Assembly (NCBI GenBank): GCA_035528415.1
Contig: DATKYQ010000075.1
Location: 27,356 to 91,355 of the forward strand
Length of the DNA stretch: 64,000 nt
Reading direction: 5' to 3'
DNA from: DATKYQ01 sp035528415
GTDB taxonomy: Bacteria; Myxococcota; B64-G9
This document shows positions 25,978-35,726 of this stretch, in pieces. The notes under the pieces were generated by a model, which was not told where the DNA came from, made no database searches, and was given only the letters and a program-made list of their open reading frames with translations. Within the stretch, counting starts at the first letter, position 1. Every line of letters begins with the position of its first letter. Both the position numbers and the translations under genes were made by a program.

Positions 25978-27261
25978 TCAGCGCCGGCGGTTTTTTCTGT
26001 TTATCATTTCGAGCAGGGCGTTGGCGCGCTGCTCGTCGTTCGCCATGGCCAAAGCATTGTATTCGGCAGTGGCCTTGCCGATCATGCCAACCCCAAGGTA
26101 GGCCCGGCCCAGGAAGAAATGAGCCTCGTTGTTCGAGTAGTCCGCCCTGACGACCTTCTCGAGCACGTTTATGGCCTTCTTGTAGCTCCGGCGCTCGATG
26201 TTGAGCCGGCCGAGCAAAACGCGGCATGGCATGCACTCGGAATTTACATCGAGAGCTTTCTGCAGCGTGCGGCTGGCCTTTTTCTTTTGCTTGCGGTCGA
26301 GTTGCATGCGGGCGAGGTTCAAGAATCCCTCGAAACAACTGGAATCGGCCCGCACGGCGCGCCGGTACGAGTCGAAGGCCCGGTCGGCCATCAGGTTCGC
26401 TTCGTAGACCTGCCCCAGCCTGACGTAGGCCAGGCCGAGATGAAGATTGAGCCTCAGCGCCCGCTGAAACGCCATTATGGCCTTTTCAGTGCGTCGGTTG
26501 TGGATCAACGCCTCTCCCAGGTAGAACTGCGCCCAGGCGTTCTTGCGGTCGACCAGCACCGCCTTCTGTAAGGTTTCCTCGGCCCGGCCGTATTGCTTGG
26601 CCAGCAGGTAGGTGCGCCCGATCTGCACCAATGCCTCGGAGTTGTTGGGATCGGATCTGACCGCCAGCGAGTATGCCTTGATGGCCTTATCGAGGTCCCC
26701 CTTTGAGAAGTAAATATCGGCGCGTCTGAGGTGAGCCTGGGTGTACATATTGTTGCGCCTGATCGCATTCTCGAACATGACCAGAGCCCCGGCCATGTCG
26801 CCTTTCTTTCTTATTACCATGCCCTTGATGAACCAGGGCTCGGGGTTTTGCGGATCCAGTTTAATCGCCCTGTCCAGCGCCTGTACGGCGGTGGCTTCGA
26901 CGCCTTTCTTAAGGTAGGCCTTGGCCATGCCCAGGTAGGCTCGCGGCGACTCGGGAACCTTGGACAGCGCCTGCTCGAATGCCCCTAAAGCCAGGTCGGG
27001 CCGTCCCAGTTTTAGTTGCAGGTTCCCCGCCCGGCACAATCCCGCGGCTGTTTCGCTCTCGTGGGAATCGGCCTCGACGTAGGCCGCGAGTGCCTCTTGG
27101 TACTTGTGCTCGGCCGCCAGGCCGTCCCCGCGGCGCAGAAGATCGGGCACCGGCGAGCAACCCGCAACAAGCAGGTTCAGCCAAGCGAGTTCCAGGACGA
27201 AAACCATCATCGTCCGGGCGATCCACAGGCCGCGCTGTGTTTTTTCGGCCGGATCACTCAA
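25978..27261 (-). CDS. TPR lipoprotein
   Basis: About 427 residues. The lipobox LVAGC follows a hydrophobic stretch (MMVFVLELAWLNLLVAGC); because that stretch has no positive charge, I place the start at TTG 27261, which adds KTQRGLWIAR before it and overlaps the greA stop. The ATG at 27210 is the alternative. The mature protein is a chain of about ten TPRs (ALGAFEQALSKVPESPRAYLG; ALDRAIKLDPQNPEPWFIKG; AIKAYSLAVRSDPNNSEALV; AINVLEKVVRADYSNNEAHF). Probably a periplasmic-facing scaffold. Partner unknown. Confidence 0.78.
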   Translation of the reverse strand: MSDPAEKTQRGLWIARTMMVFVLELAWLNLLVAGCSPVPDLLRRGDGLAAEHKYQEALAAYVEADSHESETAAGLCRAGNLQLKLGRPDLALGAFEQALSKVPESPRAYLGMAKAYLKKGVEATAVQALDRAIKLDPQNPEPWFIKGMVIRKKGDMAGALVMFENAIRRNNMYTQAHLRRADIYFSKGDLDKAIKAYSLAVRSDPNNSEALVQIGRTYLLAKQYGRAEETLQKAVLVDRKNAWAQFYLGEALIHNRRTEKAIMAFQRALRLNLHLGLAYVRLGQVYEANLMADRAFDSYRRAVRADSSCFEGFLNLARMQLDRKQKKKASRTLQKALDVNSECMPCRVLLGRLNIERRSYKKAINVLEKVVRADYSNNEAHFFLGRAYLGVGMIGKATAEYNALAMANDEQRANALLEMINRKNRRR

Positions 27262-27730
27262 AATGGATCTTTTCCACCAGGTACTCACGCTCGCCGGCCG
27301 GAGTTTGAACGTAGAACATGTCGCCGACGGATTTACCGATCATGCCGCGCGCCAGCGGCGACTTTACCGATATTTTGCGCTGGGTACGATCGGCCTCTTC
27401 CTCGCCCACCAACTGGTAGCTGACTTGCTTTTCGTTCTCCAGGTCGGTCAGAAGCACCCTGGCGCCGAAAACCACGCGGTCGCCCTTGACGTCTTCCGGG
27501 CGGATGACCTGGGCACGTGACAACTTGTCCTCGATCTCCCGCATGCGTTGATCCAGATGCTGCTGGGCATCCTTGGCCGCGTCGTACTCGGCGTTTTCCG
27601 AGAGGTCTCCGTGGTCTAGGGCCTCCTCGATGGCCTTGATGATTCGTGGGCGTTCCTCCGCCTTGAGACGTTTCAGTTCGTCCTGGAGCTTGCGATATCC
27701 CTCGGGAGTCATGGGAACTTTTTCGATCAT
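27254..27730 (-). CDS. greA: Transcription elongation factor GreA
   Basis: A 158-residue factor that stimulates RNA polymerase to cleave backtracked RNA. N-terminal coiled coil: MTPEGYRKLQDELKRLKAEERP, then EALDHGDLSENAEYDAAKDAQ, where the acidic tip residues DLSENAEYD are intact. The C-terminal FKBP-like domain follows (VIRPEDVKGDRVVFGARVLLTD; SPLARGMIGKSVGDMFYVQTPAGEREYLVEKI). Normal length. GGGGAG precedes the ATG. First gene of the greA-TPR-recG-zinc ribbon-lipA string. Confidence 0.97.
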   Translation of the reverse strand: MIEKVPMTPEGYRKLQDELKRLKAEERPRIIKAIEEALDHGDLSENAEYDAAKDAQQHLDQRMREIEDKLSRAQVIRPEDVKGDRVVFGARVLLTDLENEKQVSYQLVGEEEADRTQRKISVKSPLARGMIGKSVGDMFYVQTPAGEREYLVEKIHFE

Positions 27731-27944
27731 GCCGTCTTCTCCCCTATCAAAACAACAAACCGGGCACGGCCCTGCCCGCGATGCCCACGAAAAATAATAA
27801 CCCAGGGCCAGGCGCGGATCAAGGCCAAAGGGCTCAAAAAGCTTCAGGGTTTTTTCGTGTCATCAGAGAGAACCTGTGCTTACATCAATCGTCTCTATTC
27901 ACAAAGTCGATGTTGGTCCGGATGCAGACAGAACGGAGAATGCC

Positions 27945-30900
27945 ATGAAGATAGAAATCAAAAGAGAGAAAACGGGACGCTTGTGGTACAAGGGATTCTT
28001 GATTCTGGCGGCGCTGTTTGTTTGGGTACCTCCGTTTTTCATCGGCGCTTGCCCGGCGCCTGAGCCCGCCTCGCCGTTGCAGGCCAGGCTGGAGTTGGCG
28101 GCCGGCGATGTATCGCTGGAACAGGCCGGCACAAGCGGGCCGGCGTTTTCGGGGGCGGCACTCCTGGCCGACTCGCACCTAGCCACGGGCAAAGGCGCCC
28201 GGGCCCTGGTTCGGCTTTCCAACGGTGCGTCCATATTCATGCGCGGCGGCAGCAAGATTTTTTTGGGCAGCGAGGCCGTGGAGCTTTTCGAGGGGGAAAT
28301 CTGGCTGGACGCCCCACCCACCGAGCGCCAGGCCATCGCGCACAAAATCGGCGCCGTGACGGTGTTCGCCGTGGACGCAGGACTCTCGATCAAGAAAACC
28401 GCCCAGGGTGCAGATGTCTACGTTGCTCGCGGCGGCGCCACAATCAACGCCCCCGGTGGGCGCGTGGATGTGCACGGCGGCGAACAGGCCGGCGTGATCG
28501 GATCGGCGGCGCCCGTGGTCAAGCCGGTCGTCTTCTGGGAAGACTGGACCGGCGGGATGGCCGACCGCCCTCTGAAAGGCAGCCTGGCCGGAGCCGGATC
28601 GGGCCAAGTCTACGGCGTCGATCTGAACTCCCCAACGAGCACGCAGGCTATGACCATGGAGATCGCCCGCCAGTCGGTGCGTGTCGTAATCAGATCGGGC
28701 TTGGCCGAAACCGAGGTGGATCAGACTTTCTTCAATCCGACCGACCGTCCGCTCGAGGGCTGGTATTGGTTCTCGGTTCCACAGGAAGCCTCCGTTACGG
28801 GTTTTGCCCTGGAAACGAACGGGGTGCTGGTCGAGGGAGAATTCGTCGAGCGCCGCCAGGCCGCCCGCCAGTACAAGCAAGCTATTGCCAGCAGCCTCCA
28901 ACCCGCGCTCCTGGAATGGATAGACAGCCGCACCTTCCGGGCACGAATCTACCCGCTTCCGGCCGCCGGCTCGCGCCGGGTTGTACTACGCTACTTGCAG
29001 TTGCTGCCGGTCGTGAAGGGAACCCTGCGCTACGTCTACCCCTTGCAATCGAGCGAACCGGTGCGCATCGGTGAATTCTCATTGAATATCGACCTGGGCG
29101 CGGAAGGCAAGGACATGGAGATCACCACGCTGGCGGACGCCCGCGTCGAGTCAGGCGGAGAACTTGTCAGCATGCGTCGATCGGGCTATGTGCCGCGCGC
29201 GGACTTCATGCTGGAGGCGCACATCAATACTCCGCCCGAGCCCATCCGGGTTGCCACCATGAAGGCCGCGGGCGATACGGCCGACTACTTGATGGTGCGC
29301 TACACACCGGATTTCGACTGGCTCAAGGGAGGCAAGCTGAAGGGCGAGATCGCCGTGGTCGTGGACACCTCCGCCGATTCGGATCCGGCCAATCGATCCA
29401 TGAAGATTGATGCCGCCGAGGCCATTCTGCGCGCTCTGTCAGGGGAGGACCGCTTCGCCCTGATCGCTCTGGACGTGCGTCCCACGGTGCTGTATCCGGC
29501 AAAAGGATTGGCGCCGGCCAGCGAGGCGGAAATAAACAAAGCGCTCGAGCGGCTTTCAGAGTTCGCCTCCGGCGGCGCAACCGACCTGTCGGCTCTCTTC
29601 GAGGCCTCACTGGAACGTTTGCACGGCGGCGAACAACCGGCTGTGGTCTATATCGGAGACGGCATCGCCACATCTGGTGAAATGAACTCTGATCGACTGG
29701 TCGAACGCCTGCATCACGAACTGTCCACCTCGAAAGCGCGCCTTTTCACGGTCGCCGTCGGCCCCGGAGCCAACTACTCGCTGCTCTCCACTCTCGCCCA
29801 GGCCGGTGGAGGCGAGGCATTCCAGGTCGGCGATAGCGAGCAAATCAATCAGCAGGTGCTGCAGTTGGTTGCCGCCCTCAAGACCCCGACCATGACAGAT
29901 TTCGACATGGATCTTGGCGCGGGCCTCGACGAAGTCTTCGTCTCGGCCAACGGCAAGGTGAAACATGGCGAGCAAGTCATCGTGCTGGCCAGGACTCACC
30001 ATTCCATTCCCGTGAAGATCGTCGTCAAGGGCAAACTTGCCGGTGAGAAGATCGTTAAGGAGTACATGATCAGCCCCGACTCCAGCATTGTCGCATCCTT
30101 TGTCGCTCGCCTCTGGGCTGCCGAGTACCTGCGCAGGTTGACGGGCTCCGTGACCGACAGTGAGTCCCGGCGCGGCAAGATCATGAAGCTGGGCATGGAC
30201 TACGGTCTGATGACGCCCTTTACCAGCATCTTGGCCCTCGATAGCGAACAGGCCTACCGGCAACAGGGAATTCTCCGCCGGAAGTCTACTCTCAGGGGCG
30301 CGCGCCTGTCACACTGGGTCAAGGGCGGCGAACATGAGACCGACTACGCGCAGATCGCGACCGACAGCATCGGCTTCGGCTGCAGCCGCGAGAAGACCGC
30401 CCAGGAGTCGGCCCCGGGAACATCGCGTAAAATTTCCACAACCGAGGACGTGGCCAGAAGGCCCAGCGTCTCCGCCGGCGGGAAATACGAGCAAAAGCGC
30501 ATGGCTCCAGTGGCTACCGGGGGCCTGGCCGAGAGGACAATGGCAGCGCCAACCAAGAAAATCTCTCGCCCGGAAGCTAAAGCGAAAACCACTTCGTCGG
30601 ACGGCGCCAAAGAAGGCACCAAGAACGCCTTAGGCATGGTCTCACTGATGAAAACCTGCTCCGACGTTTCCCGACGCTCACTGCGCGAAAGAGTAATAAT
30701 GTGGCGAAAACGAATGCGCACGGCGCGCAGTCCCCAGGAAATCGTGGCTCGCTACCAGGCGGCGCGAGCCGCTTGCGAGATCTTCGACTGGCGCTCCGAG
30801 GCGGCTTTCTTCCGCGTCCTCAGACCTTTCATCAGGGACGAGGGCAGCGCGTCATACGTTCTTGAATTCTTCTCGCAACGACCCGAGATCCAGCGCTTCC

Positions 30901-31922
30901 TGGCTCGCCTGATTCTTCGCCGGGCGGTGGATCAGCGAGTCATCGCAGTGGTCGAGAAAATCCTCTTCCGCGGCGAGATAAATTGGGCCAGTGTTGACAA
31001 CGAACTGGCCGCCATTGGAGACTTCGCCCGGCGAATTGAGCGTTTGCGGCAAATCGTGGCCCGCGCGCCGGACGATCCAAACGGCATCGTCCGCTTGATG
31101 CATCTGCTGGTGAAAAACGATCAAATCGACGAGGCCCTGATCCAGGGTCGCAGACTGAGGGACTCGGGGCTGATCACCCCATATCTCGCTCGTGAAATCG
31201 GTGATGTTCTGGCATCCAGAAAACTCTCCGACGAGGCCGTTCGCACCTATTCCGAGATCGTCGAATTCGACCCCGGCAGCGTCTTGTCCCGGCGCCTGCT
31301 GGGAGATATTTACTTGGCTCACGGTTGGTACGACCCGGCCTACAACCAGTACGAAACATTAACAAACAAGGATCCCCAGCAACCCCTTTACTGGCTGAGA
31401 CTGGCTGCCGCGGCCGCCGGCGCCGGGCGCCTGGACCAGGCCCTGCGCCTGGAACGCAAGGTATCGAGCGCTCCCGGCCGTCCAGGGCCCGAAGATCCCC
31501 GCCAGTGGGCCAAACTATGGTCGGCGACCAGGTTGGCCAGGCTTCTTTCCAGCCCGCCCCAGGGCGTGAGCACCAATAGCATCCAGGGCAAGCTCAAGCA
31601 GCTACAGTTGTTCAGTGGCAAGGGCAGCCTGTTGATAATAACCTGGGAAGATCTATCGGCCGACCTGCAGCTTGCAGCGCTCAGAAAAAACAGTCAGGTT
31701 TCCGTGGGGGAGGCCACCGATGCTGCCAAGAGCGGTTTATCGGCAATCCTGGTCCCGTCAGGCGACCTCGGACACTTTGCTCTCAGCGCTGTCCTCCGGA
31801 CTCCCCCGGCACGGCGCCCAATCCTGCTAAAGCGCCACGACATCACCTGGGACGGACGTAAATTCGAGGCCAAGATCACGAGCTACAGCCTGGCCGCGGG
31901 CGCAACCAAGCTGGCGATGTAG
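27945..31922 (+). CDS. Giant lipoprotein with FecR-like, VIT, VWA and TPR regions
   Basis: A 1325-residue exported protein. A lipoprotein-type signal ends in IGAC (C36). Residues about 44-155 resemble FecR (GDVSLEQAG, ALVRLSNGASIFMRGGSKIFLG, VFAVDAGLSIKK). A VIT domain follows (about 225-370: TEVDQTFFNPTDRPLEGWYWFSVP, GEFVERRQAARQYKQA). Then comes a VWA domain (about 425-600: VVVDTSADSD, GGATDLSALFE, YIGDGIATSGEMN); its MIDAS has DTSAD where DxSxS is usual. A low-complexity middle precedes TPRs (about 1070-1200). The ATG has GGAGA seven bases upstream. The likely role is surface adhesion or envelope assembly. Confidence 0.82.
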   Translation: MKIEIKREKTGRLWYKGFLILAALFVWVPPFFIGACPAPEPASPLQARLELAAGDVSLEQAGTSGPAFSGAALLADSHLATGKGARALVRLSNGASIFMRGGSKIFLGSEAVELFEGEIWLDAPPTERQAIAHKIGAVTVFAVDAGLSIKKTAQGADVYVARGGATINAPGGRVDVHGGEQAGVIGSAAPVVKPVVFWEDWTGGMADRPLKGSLAGAGSGQVYGVDLNSPTSTQAMTMEIARQSVRVVIRSGLAETEVDQTFFNPTDRPLEGWYWFSVPQEASVTGFALETNGVLVEGEFVERRQAARQYKQAIASSLQPALLEWIDSRTFRARIYPLPAAGSRRVVLRYLQLLPVVKGTLRYVYPLQSSEPVRIGEFSLNIDLGAEGKDMEITTLADARVESGGELVSMRRSGYVPRADFMLEAHINTPPEPIRVATMKAAGDTADYLMVRYTPDFDWLKGGKLKGEIAVVVDTSADSDPANRSMKIDAAEAILRALSGEDRFALIALDVRPTVLYPAKGLAPASEAEINKALERLSEFASGGATDLSALFEASLERLHGGEQPAVVYIGDGIATSGEMNSDRLVERLHHELSTSKARLFTVAVGPGANYSLLSTLAQAGGGEAFQVGDSEQINQQVLQLVAALKTPTMTDFDMDLGAGLDEVFVSANGKVKHGEQVIVLARTHHSIPVKIVVKGKLAGEKIVKEYMISPDSSIVASFVARLWAAEYLRRLTGSVTDSESRRGKIMKLGMDYGLMTPFTSILALDSEQAYRQQGILRRKSTLRGARLSHWVKGGEHETDYAQIATDSIGFGCSREKTAQESAPGTSRKISTTEDVARRPSVSAGGKYEQKRMAPVATGGLAERTMAAPTKKISRPEAKAKTTSSDGAKEGTKNALGMVSLMKTCSDVSRRSLRERVIMWRKRMRTARSPQEIVARYQAARAACEIFDWRSEAAFFRVLRPFIRDEGSASYVLEFFSQRPEIQRFLARLILRRAVDQRVIAVVEKILFRGEINWASVDNELAAIGDFARRIERLRQIVARAPDDPNGIVRLMHLLVKNDQIDEALIQGRRLRDSGLITPYLAREIGDVLASRKLSDEAVRTYSEIVEFDPGSVLSRRLLGDIYLAHGWYDPAYNQYETLTNKDPQQPLYWLRLAAAAAGAGRLDQALRLERKVSSAPGRPGPEDPRQWAKLWSATRLARLLSSPPQGVSTNSIQGKLKQLQLFSGKGSLLIITWEDLSADLQLAALRKNSQVSVGEATDAAKSGLSAILVPSGDLGHFALSAVLRTPPARRPILLKRHDITWDGRKFEAKITSYSLAAGATKLAM

Positions 31923-31927
31923 GAGTG

Positions 31928-33859
31928 CTACGCTACGCCGGGCTCGGGTTCTGGTTCGGGCTTGGGGGCTACCTTCTTGCCGTTGCCGTCCTTGCGCTCG
32001 CCACCGATGGCCAGCTCTTCGGGACTGACCAGACGGGTTTCCAGAGGCCTGGGCCGATCGAGAGATTCTCCGCGGACTATTTTATCGACGTCCCCGCCCT
32101 CTAGTGTTTCGAAGATCAAAAGCGCCTCGGCCATGCGGTGCAATATGTCCAGGTTCTCGGAGATTAGCTTGTGAACGTCTGTATACGCCTCCTCGACAAT
32201 CTGACGCACCTCGCTATCGATCTCCTGGGCGGTCTGCTCGCTGTAGTCACGGTGCTGGGATATCTCGCGTCCCAGGAATATCTGTTCTTCCTTCTTGCCG
32301 AAAGACAGCGGGCCCAGCTTCTTGCTCATACCCCACTCGCAGACCATCTTGCGGGCCAGGTCGGTGGCCTGTTCGATGTCCTGGCCGGCACCGGTGGTCT
32401 GTTCTTTGAGCACCAGTTCCTCGGCCACCCGCCCGCCGAGCAGCACGCGAATGCGGTTGGTCGCGTATGTCTTCGAGGTCGTGTGCCGGTCTTCCACAGG
32501 AAGCTGCTGGGTGACACCCAGGGCAAGGCCGCGCGGGATGATGCTCACCTTGTGCACCGGATCGGCGCCGGGCAACAGATTGGCTACCAGGGCGTGCCCG
32601 CCCTCATGGTAGGCCGTCAGGCGCTTTTCCTGTTCGCTGATGATCATCGACTTGCGCTCGGTGCCCATCATGACCTTGTCCTTGGCCATCTCGAACTCGC
32701 CCTGCCCTACGTCTATCTTGTCTGTCTTGGCCGCCAGCAGGGCGGCCTCGTTGACCAGGTTTTCCAAGTCGGCGCCGGAGAACCCAGGAGTGCCCCGGGC
32801 GATATCCTCGAGCTTCACTTCGGAACCAAGCGGCACCTTCCTGCAGTGCACCTGCAGGATACCGAGGCGGCCGCGCACATCGGGCCGAGGCACCACCACC
32901 CGGCGATCGAAGCGGCCGGGCCGCAGCAGGGCGGGATCCAGGACGTCGGGCCGGTTGGTGGCCGCCATCAGGATGACGCCCTCGTTTGACTCGAAGCCGT
33001 CCATCTCGACCAGCAACTGGTTCAGCGTCTGTTCACGTTCGTCATGCCCCCCGCCCAGGCCGGCCCCGCGATGCCGCCCCACGGCGTCGAGTTCGTCGAC
33101 GAAGACGATGCAGGGGGCGTGTTTCTTGCCCTGTTCGAACAGATCGCGCACCCTCGAAGCGCCGACGCCTACGAACATCTCGACGAAGTCGGAGCCCGAG
33201 ATGCTGAAGAACGGCACTCCCGCCTCGCCCGCCACAGCCCGGGCCAGAAGCGTCTTGCCCGTGCCCGGAGGGCCCATCAACAAAACACCCTTGGGAATGC
33301 GCCCACCCAGGCGGGTGAATTTCTTGGGGCTCTTGAGGAACAGGATGATTTCCTGCAGCTCCTCCTTGGCCTCATCGACGCCGGCAACGTCTTTGAATGT
33401 GACCTTGTTGGTCTGGGAATTCAACAGGCGCGCCTTGGACTTGCCGAAGGACATGGCCTTGCCGCCGCCCGCCTGGAGCTGGCGCATGAAGAAGATGAAG
33501 ATGACGAACAGGAAGATCATCGGCAGCCAACTCAGCAGAGCCGACTGCCAGAAGGGGTTCTCCTCTTCTTTTTCGACGCTGACAACCACCTTGTGTGTCT
33601 TCATGTCGCGAATGAGGTCATCGGTCAACAGGGCCCTGGTCTGGAAAGCCCGCTTGCCGCCGCCTTCCACGAACTCGCCGGAGATCTCTTTGCCCTTGAT
33701 GACGACGTTGCGTACATTGTCTTTCTCGACCTCGTCCCAGAACTCGGAGAAGGAGATGACCTTGCCCTCCTGGGGAGAACTCGAGAAGATCTGGTAAAAG
33801 CTGATGAACATCGCGATCAGCAGAATCCAGAGAAGAATTGTCTTGTGGCTCTGCTTCAA
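31928..33859 (-). CDS. ftsH: ATP-dependent zinc metalloprotease FtsH
   Basis: A 643-residue membrane AAA+ protease that degrades membrane and regulatory proteins. TM segments lie at about 8-25 and 104-126 with a periplasmic domain between. Walker A GPPGTGKT (197-204 region), pore loop MFVGVGA, Walker B IVFVDELD, SRH DPALLRPGRFDRR, and the zinc site HEGGH (418-422; usual form HEAGH). The start is TTG 33859, with GAGGTGA about eight bases upstream. It stops five bases from the convergent giant lipoprotein gene. Also upstream in the same direction is the helix-hairpin-helix gene. Confidence 0.96.
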   Translation of the reverse strand: MKQSHKTILLWILLIAMFISFYQIFSSSPQEGKVISFSEFWDEVEKDNVRNVVIKGKEISGEFVEGGGKRAFQTRALLTDDLIRDMKTHKVVVSVEKEEENPFWQSALLSWLPMIFLFVIFIFFMRQLQAGGGKAMSFGKSKARLLNSQTNKVTFKDVAGVDEAKEELQEIILFLKSPKKFTRLGGRIPKGVLLMGPPGTGKTLLARAVAGEAGVPFFSISGSDFVEMFVGVGASRVRDLFEQGKKHAPCIVFVDELDAVGRHRGAGLGGGHDEREQTLNQLLVEMDGFESNEGVILMAATNRPDVLDPALLRPGRFDRRVVVPRPDVRGRLGILQVHCRKVPLGSEVKLEDIARGTPGFSGADLENLVNEAALLAAKTDKIDVGQGEFEMAKDKVMMGTERKSMIISEQEKRLTAYHEGGHALVANLLPGADPVHKVSIIPRGLALGVTQQLPVEDRHTTSKTYATNRIRVLLGGRVAEELVLKEQTTGAGQDIEQATDLARKMVCEWGMSKKLGPLSFGKKEEQIFLGREISQHRDYSEQTAQEIDSEVRQIVEEAYTDVHKLISENLDILHRMAEALLIFETLEGGDVDKIVRGESLDRPRPLETRLVSPEELAIGGERKDGNGKKVAPKPEPEPEPGVA

Positions 33860-33939
33860 AAAACGTCACCTCACGGACAACAGGCATTATAGGTCTCGTC
33901 CCAGGGTGCGTCAAGCGCGGAAATCGAGCATTTCTCCAT

Positions 33940-34344
33940 TCATGGCCCGTTTCTGCCCATAAAGCACAGGTAGGGGCGCATAATCGCCAGGCGCTTGGCG
34001 GCGATTCCCCGCACCACCAGTAAATCGTCGAGCGAGTCGAAGCCATGCCTGCTCTGCCTGGCCCGCACTATCCCCTTTGCGAGATATGGACCTATGCCCG
34101 GAATGGCCGTCAGATCATCCACGGAGGCGCTGTCTATGGGAATGCGCAGGCCAAGAAGCAGGCGCTGGCGGGCGGTGATGTTTTTCGGCCCGGCCAGGCA
34201 GTGTGAGCTTTTTTCCTGTGTTGGTTCTGATGTGCTCAGCCCTGAACCATTGGCAGGAGCAGTGGCGGATGAAGGCTCGAACAGCCCCGCTGCCGAGAGC
34301 AAGAGCAATACAACGAATATTCCGGCTTCCTGCCTTGTTCCCAT
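33940..34344 (-). CDS. ComEA-like helix-hairpin-helix protein
   Basis: About 134 residues. A hydrophobic N-terminal segment (GIFVVLLLLSAAGLFEP) serves as signal or anchor. A Ser/Thr-rich linker precedes a C-terminal helix-hairpin-helix domain: IPIDSASVDDLTAIPGIGPYLAKGIVRARQSRHGFDSLDDLLVVRGI. This domain binds DNA non-specifically, as in the competence receptor ComEA. I use the ATG at 34344; the ATGs at 34356 and 34359 lie inside the long palindrome. No clear Shine-Dalgarno for any. DNA uptake is possible but no other competence gene is nearby. Confidence 0.78.
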   Translation of the reverse strand: MGTRQEAGIFVVLLLLSAAGLFEPSSATAPANGSGLSTSEPTQEKSSHCLAGPKNITARQRLLLGLRIPIDSASVDDLTAIPGIGPYLAKGIVRARQSRHGFDSLDDLLVVRGIAAKRLAIMRPYLCFMGRNGP

Positions 34345-34352
34345 GATGAGTG

Positions 34353-34390
34353 ACATCATTTTACATTTTTAGAAAAATGTAAAATGATGT
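34353..34390. promoter_or_regulatory. 38-bp perfect palindrome between the ComEA-like gene and hutI
   Basis: ACATCATTTTACATTTTT (34353-34370), two bases AG, then the exact reverse complement AAAAATGTAAAATGATGT (34373-34390). It is strongly AT-rich within GC-rich DNA and sits in the divergent promoter region. TTTACA and AATGAT with a 17-base spacer inside it form a possible promoter toward hutI. It may be a repressor operator or cruciform. Confidence 0.85.
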
Positions 34391-34421
34391 AATCAGTTCT
34401 CGATCTTGGGAGGGTGTATTG

Positions 34422-35726
34422 ATGGAGCATGCAGACCTGGCCATCAGGAACATCGGCCAGCTATTGACCATGGATCCGGCATCCGGCGGCCGGGGAGACG
34501 CCGCTGCGGATCCGGTGGCGGGCCTGGGGCTCGTCATCAACGCGGCCGTGGCAATTAAGGGCGAGCGCATCCTGTGGACCGGTCGCGAGAGAGAGTTAGC
34601 GGCGGCCGTATCAATCGACGCCAAAACCGTAAGCATAGATGCCGGGGGCTCGGCCGCCATGCCCGGTCTAATTGACTGCCACACCCACTCGGTCTTCGCC
34701 GGTTCGCGCGCCCACGAGTTCGCCCGCCGCATCTCGGGCGCCGGCTACGAGGAGATCCTGGCAGAGGGCTTCGGCATCCATGCCACCGTCCGGGCGACCC
34801 GCGAGGCCTCCGAAGAAACGCTGGCGTCCTTGCTGTCCGTCCGCCTCGACTCCTTTCTCTCAATGGGTGTCACAACGGTCGAGATAAAAAGCGGCTACGG
34901 GCTCGATTTGCCCTCCGAACTGAAAATGCTGAAGGTGGTCTCCGAGGTGGGCCGCAGGCACCATGTCGACCTGGTACCGACATTCCTCGGAGCCCATACC
35001 CTGCCCGTCGAGTATCGCAGGCAGCGCAGGAAGTACCTCGACCTGGTGATCGCAGAGATGATCCCCGCGGTCAGCGAGCAGGGTCTGGCGCGCTTCTGCG
35101 ACGTATTCTGCGAGCAGGGCGCCTTCGATCTGACAGAGTCGCGCAGGGTTCTTGAGGCGGGCATCGCCCACGGCCTCAAACCCAAGCTGCACGCCGAACA
35201 ACTCACCCGCAGCGGGTCTGTCGAGTTGGCCGTGGAACTCGGCGCCTCTTCCGTCGATCATCTCGAACAAGTGAATGACCAGGACGCCAAAATCCTGGCC
35301 GCGAGCGACACCGTCGCCGTACTGCTGCCCGGCGCCACCTACTTTTTGGGAAAAAAGAGATACGCCCCCGGACGTCTGCTGTGCGACGCAGGATGCGCCG
35401 TGGCCGTCTCGACCGACTTCAACCCCGGCTCGTGCATGAGCGAGAACCTGCCCCTGATGCTCAACATGGCTTGCCTTCAAAACGGCCTCTACCCGCGCGA
35501 GGCGCTCCTGGGGGCCACCCGCTGGGCGGCCGGGGCGCTTGCCCTCTCGGGCGAGCAGGGATCGCTACTACCCGGCATGCAGGCCGACTTGCTGGTACTC
35601 GACTCTCCCGACTACCGCAACCTGATCTACCATTTCGGCAGAGGGCACACTCGGATGGTAATCAAGCGAGGCAAGTTGGTCTACCAGGCACCTGAAAAAG
35701 ACGTCCGGAAAGTCTCCAATGTCTAA
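34422..35726 (+). CDS. hutI: Imidazolonepropionase
   Basis: A 434-residue amidohydrolase of histidine breakdown, converting imidazolone-5-propionate to formiminoglutamate. Metal-site motifs: DCHTHSVFAGSRAHEF, GAHTLPVEY, HAEQLTRSGS, HLEQV and STDFNPGS. GGGAGGG lies seven bases before the ATG at 34422 (a TTG three bases earlier is possible). No hutH or hutU is in the window, so the gene is isolated from its pathway here. A perfect 38-bp palindrome precedes it. Its last four bases overlap the convergent tsaE. Confidence 0.95.
   Translation: MEHADLAIRNIGQLLTMDPASGGRGDAAADPVAGLGLVINAAVAIKGERILWTGRERELAAAVSIDAKTVSIDAGGSAAMPGLIDCHTHSVFAGSRAHEFARRISGAGYEEILAEGFGIHATVRATREASEETLASLLSVRLDSFLSMGVTTVEIKSGYGLDLPSELKMLKVVSEVGRRHHVDLVPTFLGAHTLPVEYRRQRRKYLDLVIAEMIPAVSEQGLARFCDVFCEQGAFDLTESRRVLEAGIAHGLKPKLHAEQLTRSGSVELAVELGASSVDHLEQVNDQDAKILAASDTVAVLLPGATYFLGKKRYAPGRLLCDAGCAVAVSTDFNPGSCMSENLPLMLNMACLQNGLYPREALLGATRWAAGALALSGEQGSLLPGMQADLLVLDSPDYRNLIYHFGRGHTRMVIKRGKLVYQAPEKDVRKVSNV

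Noticed and set aside
32171..32989. 272-codon plus-strand frame
   Set aside because: Entirely antisense to ftsH, whose motifs are complete; high GC creates long opposite-strand frames.
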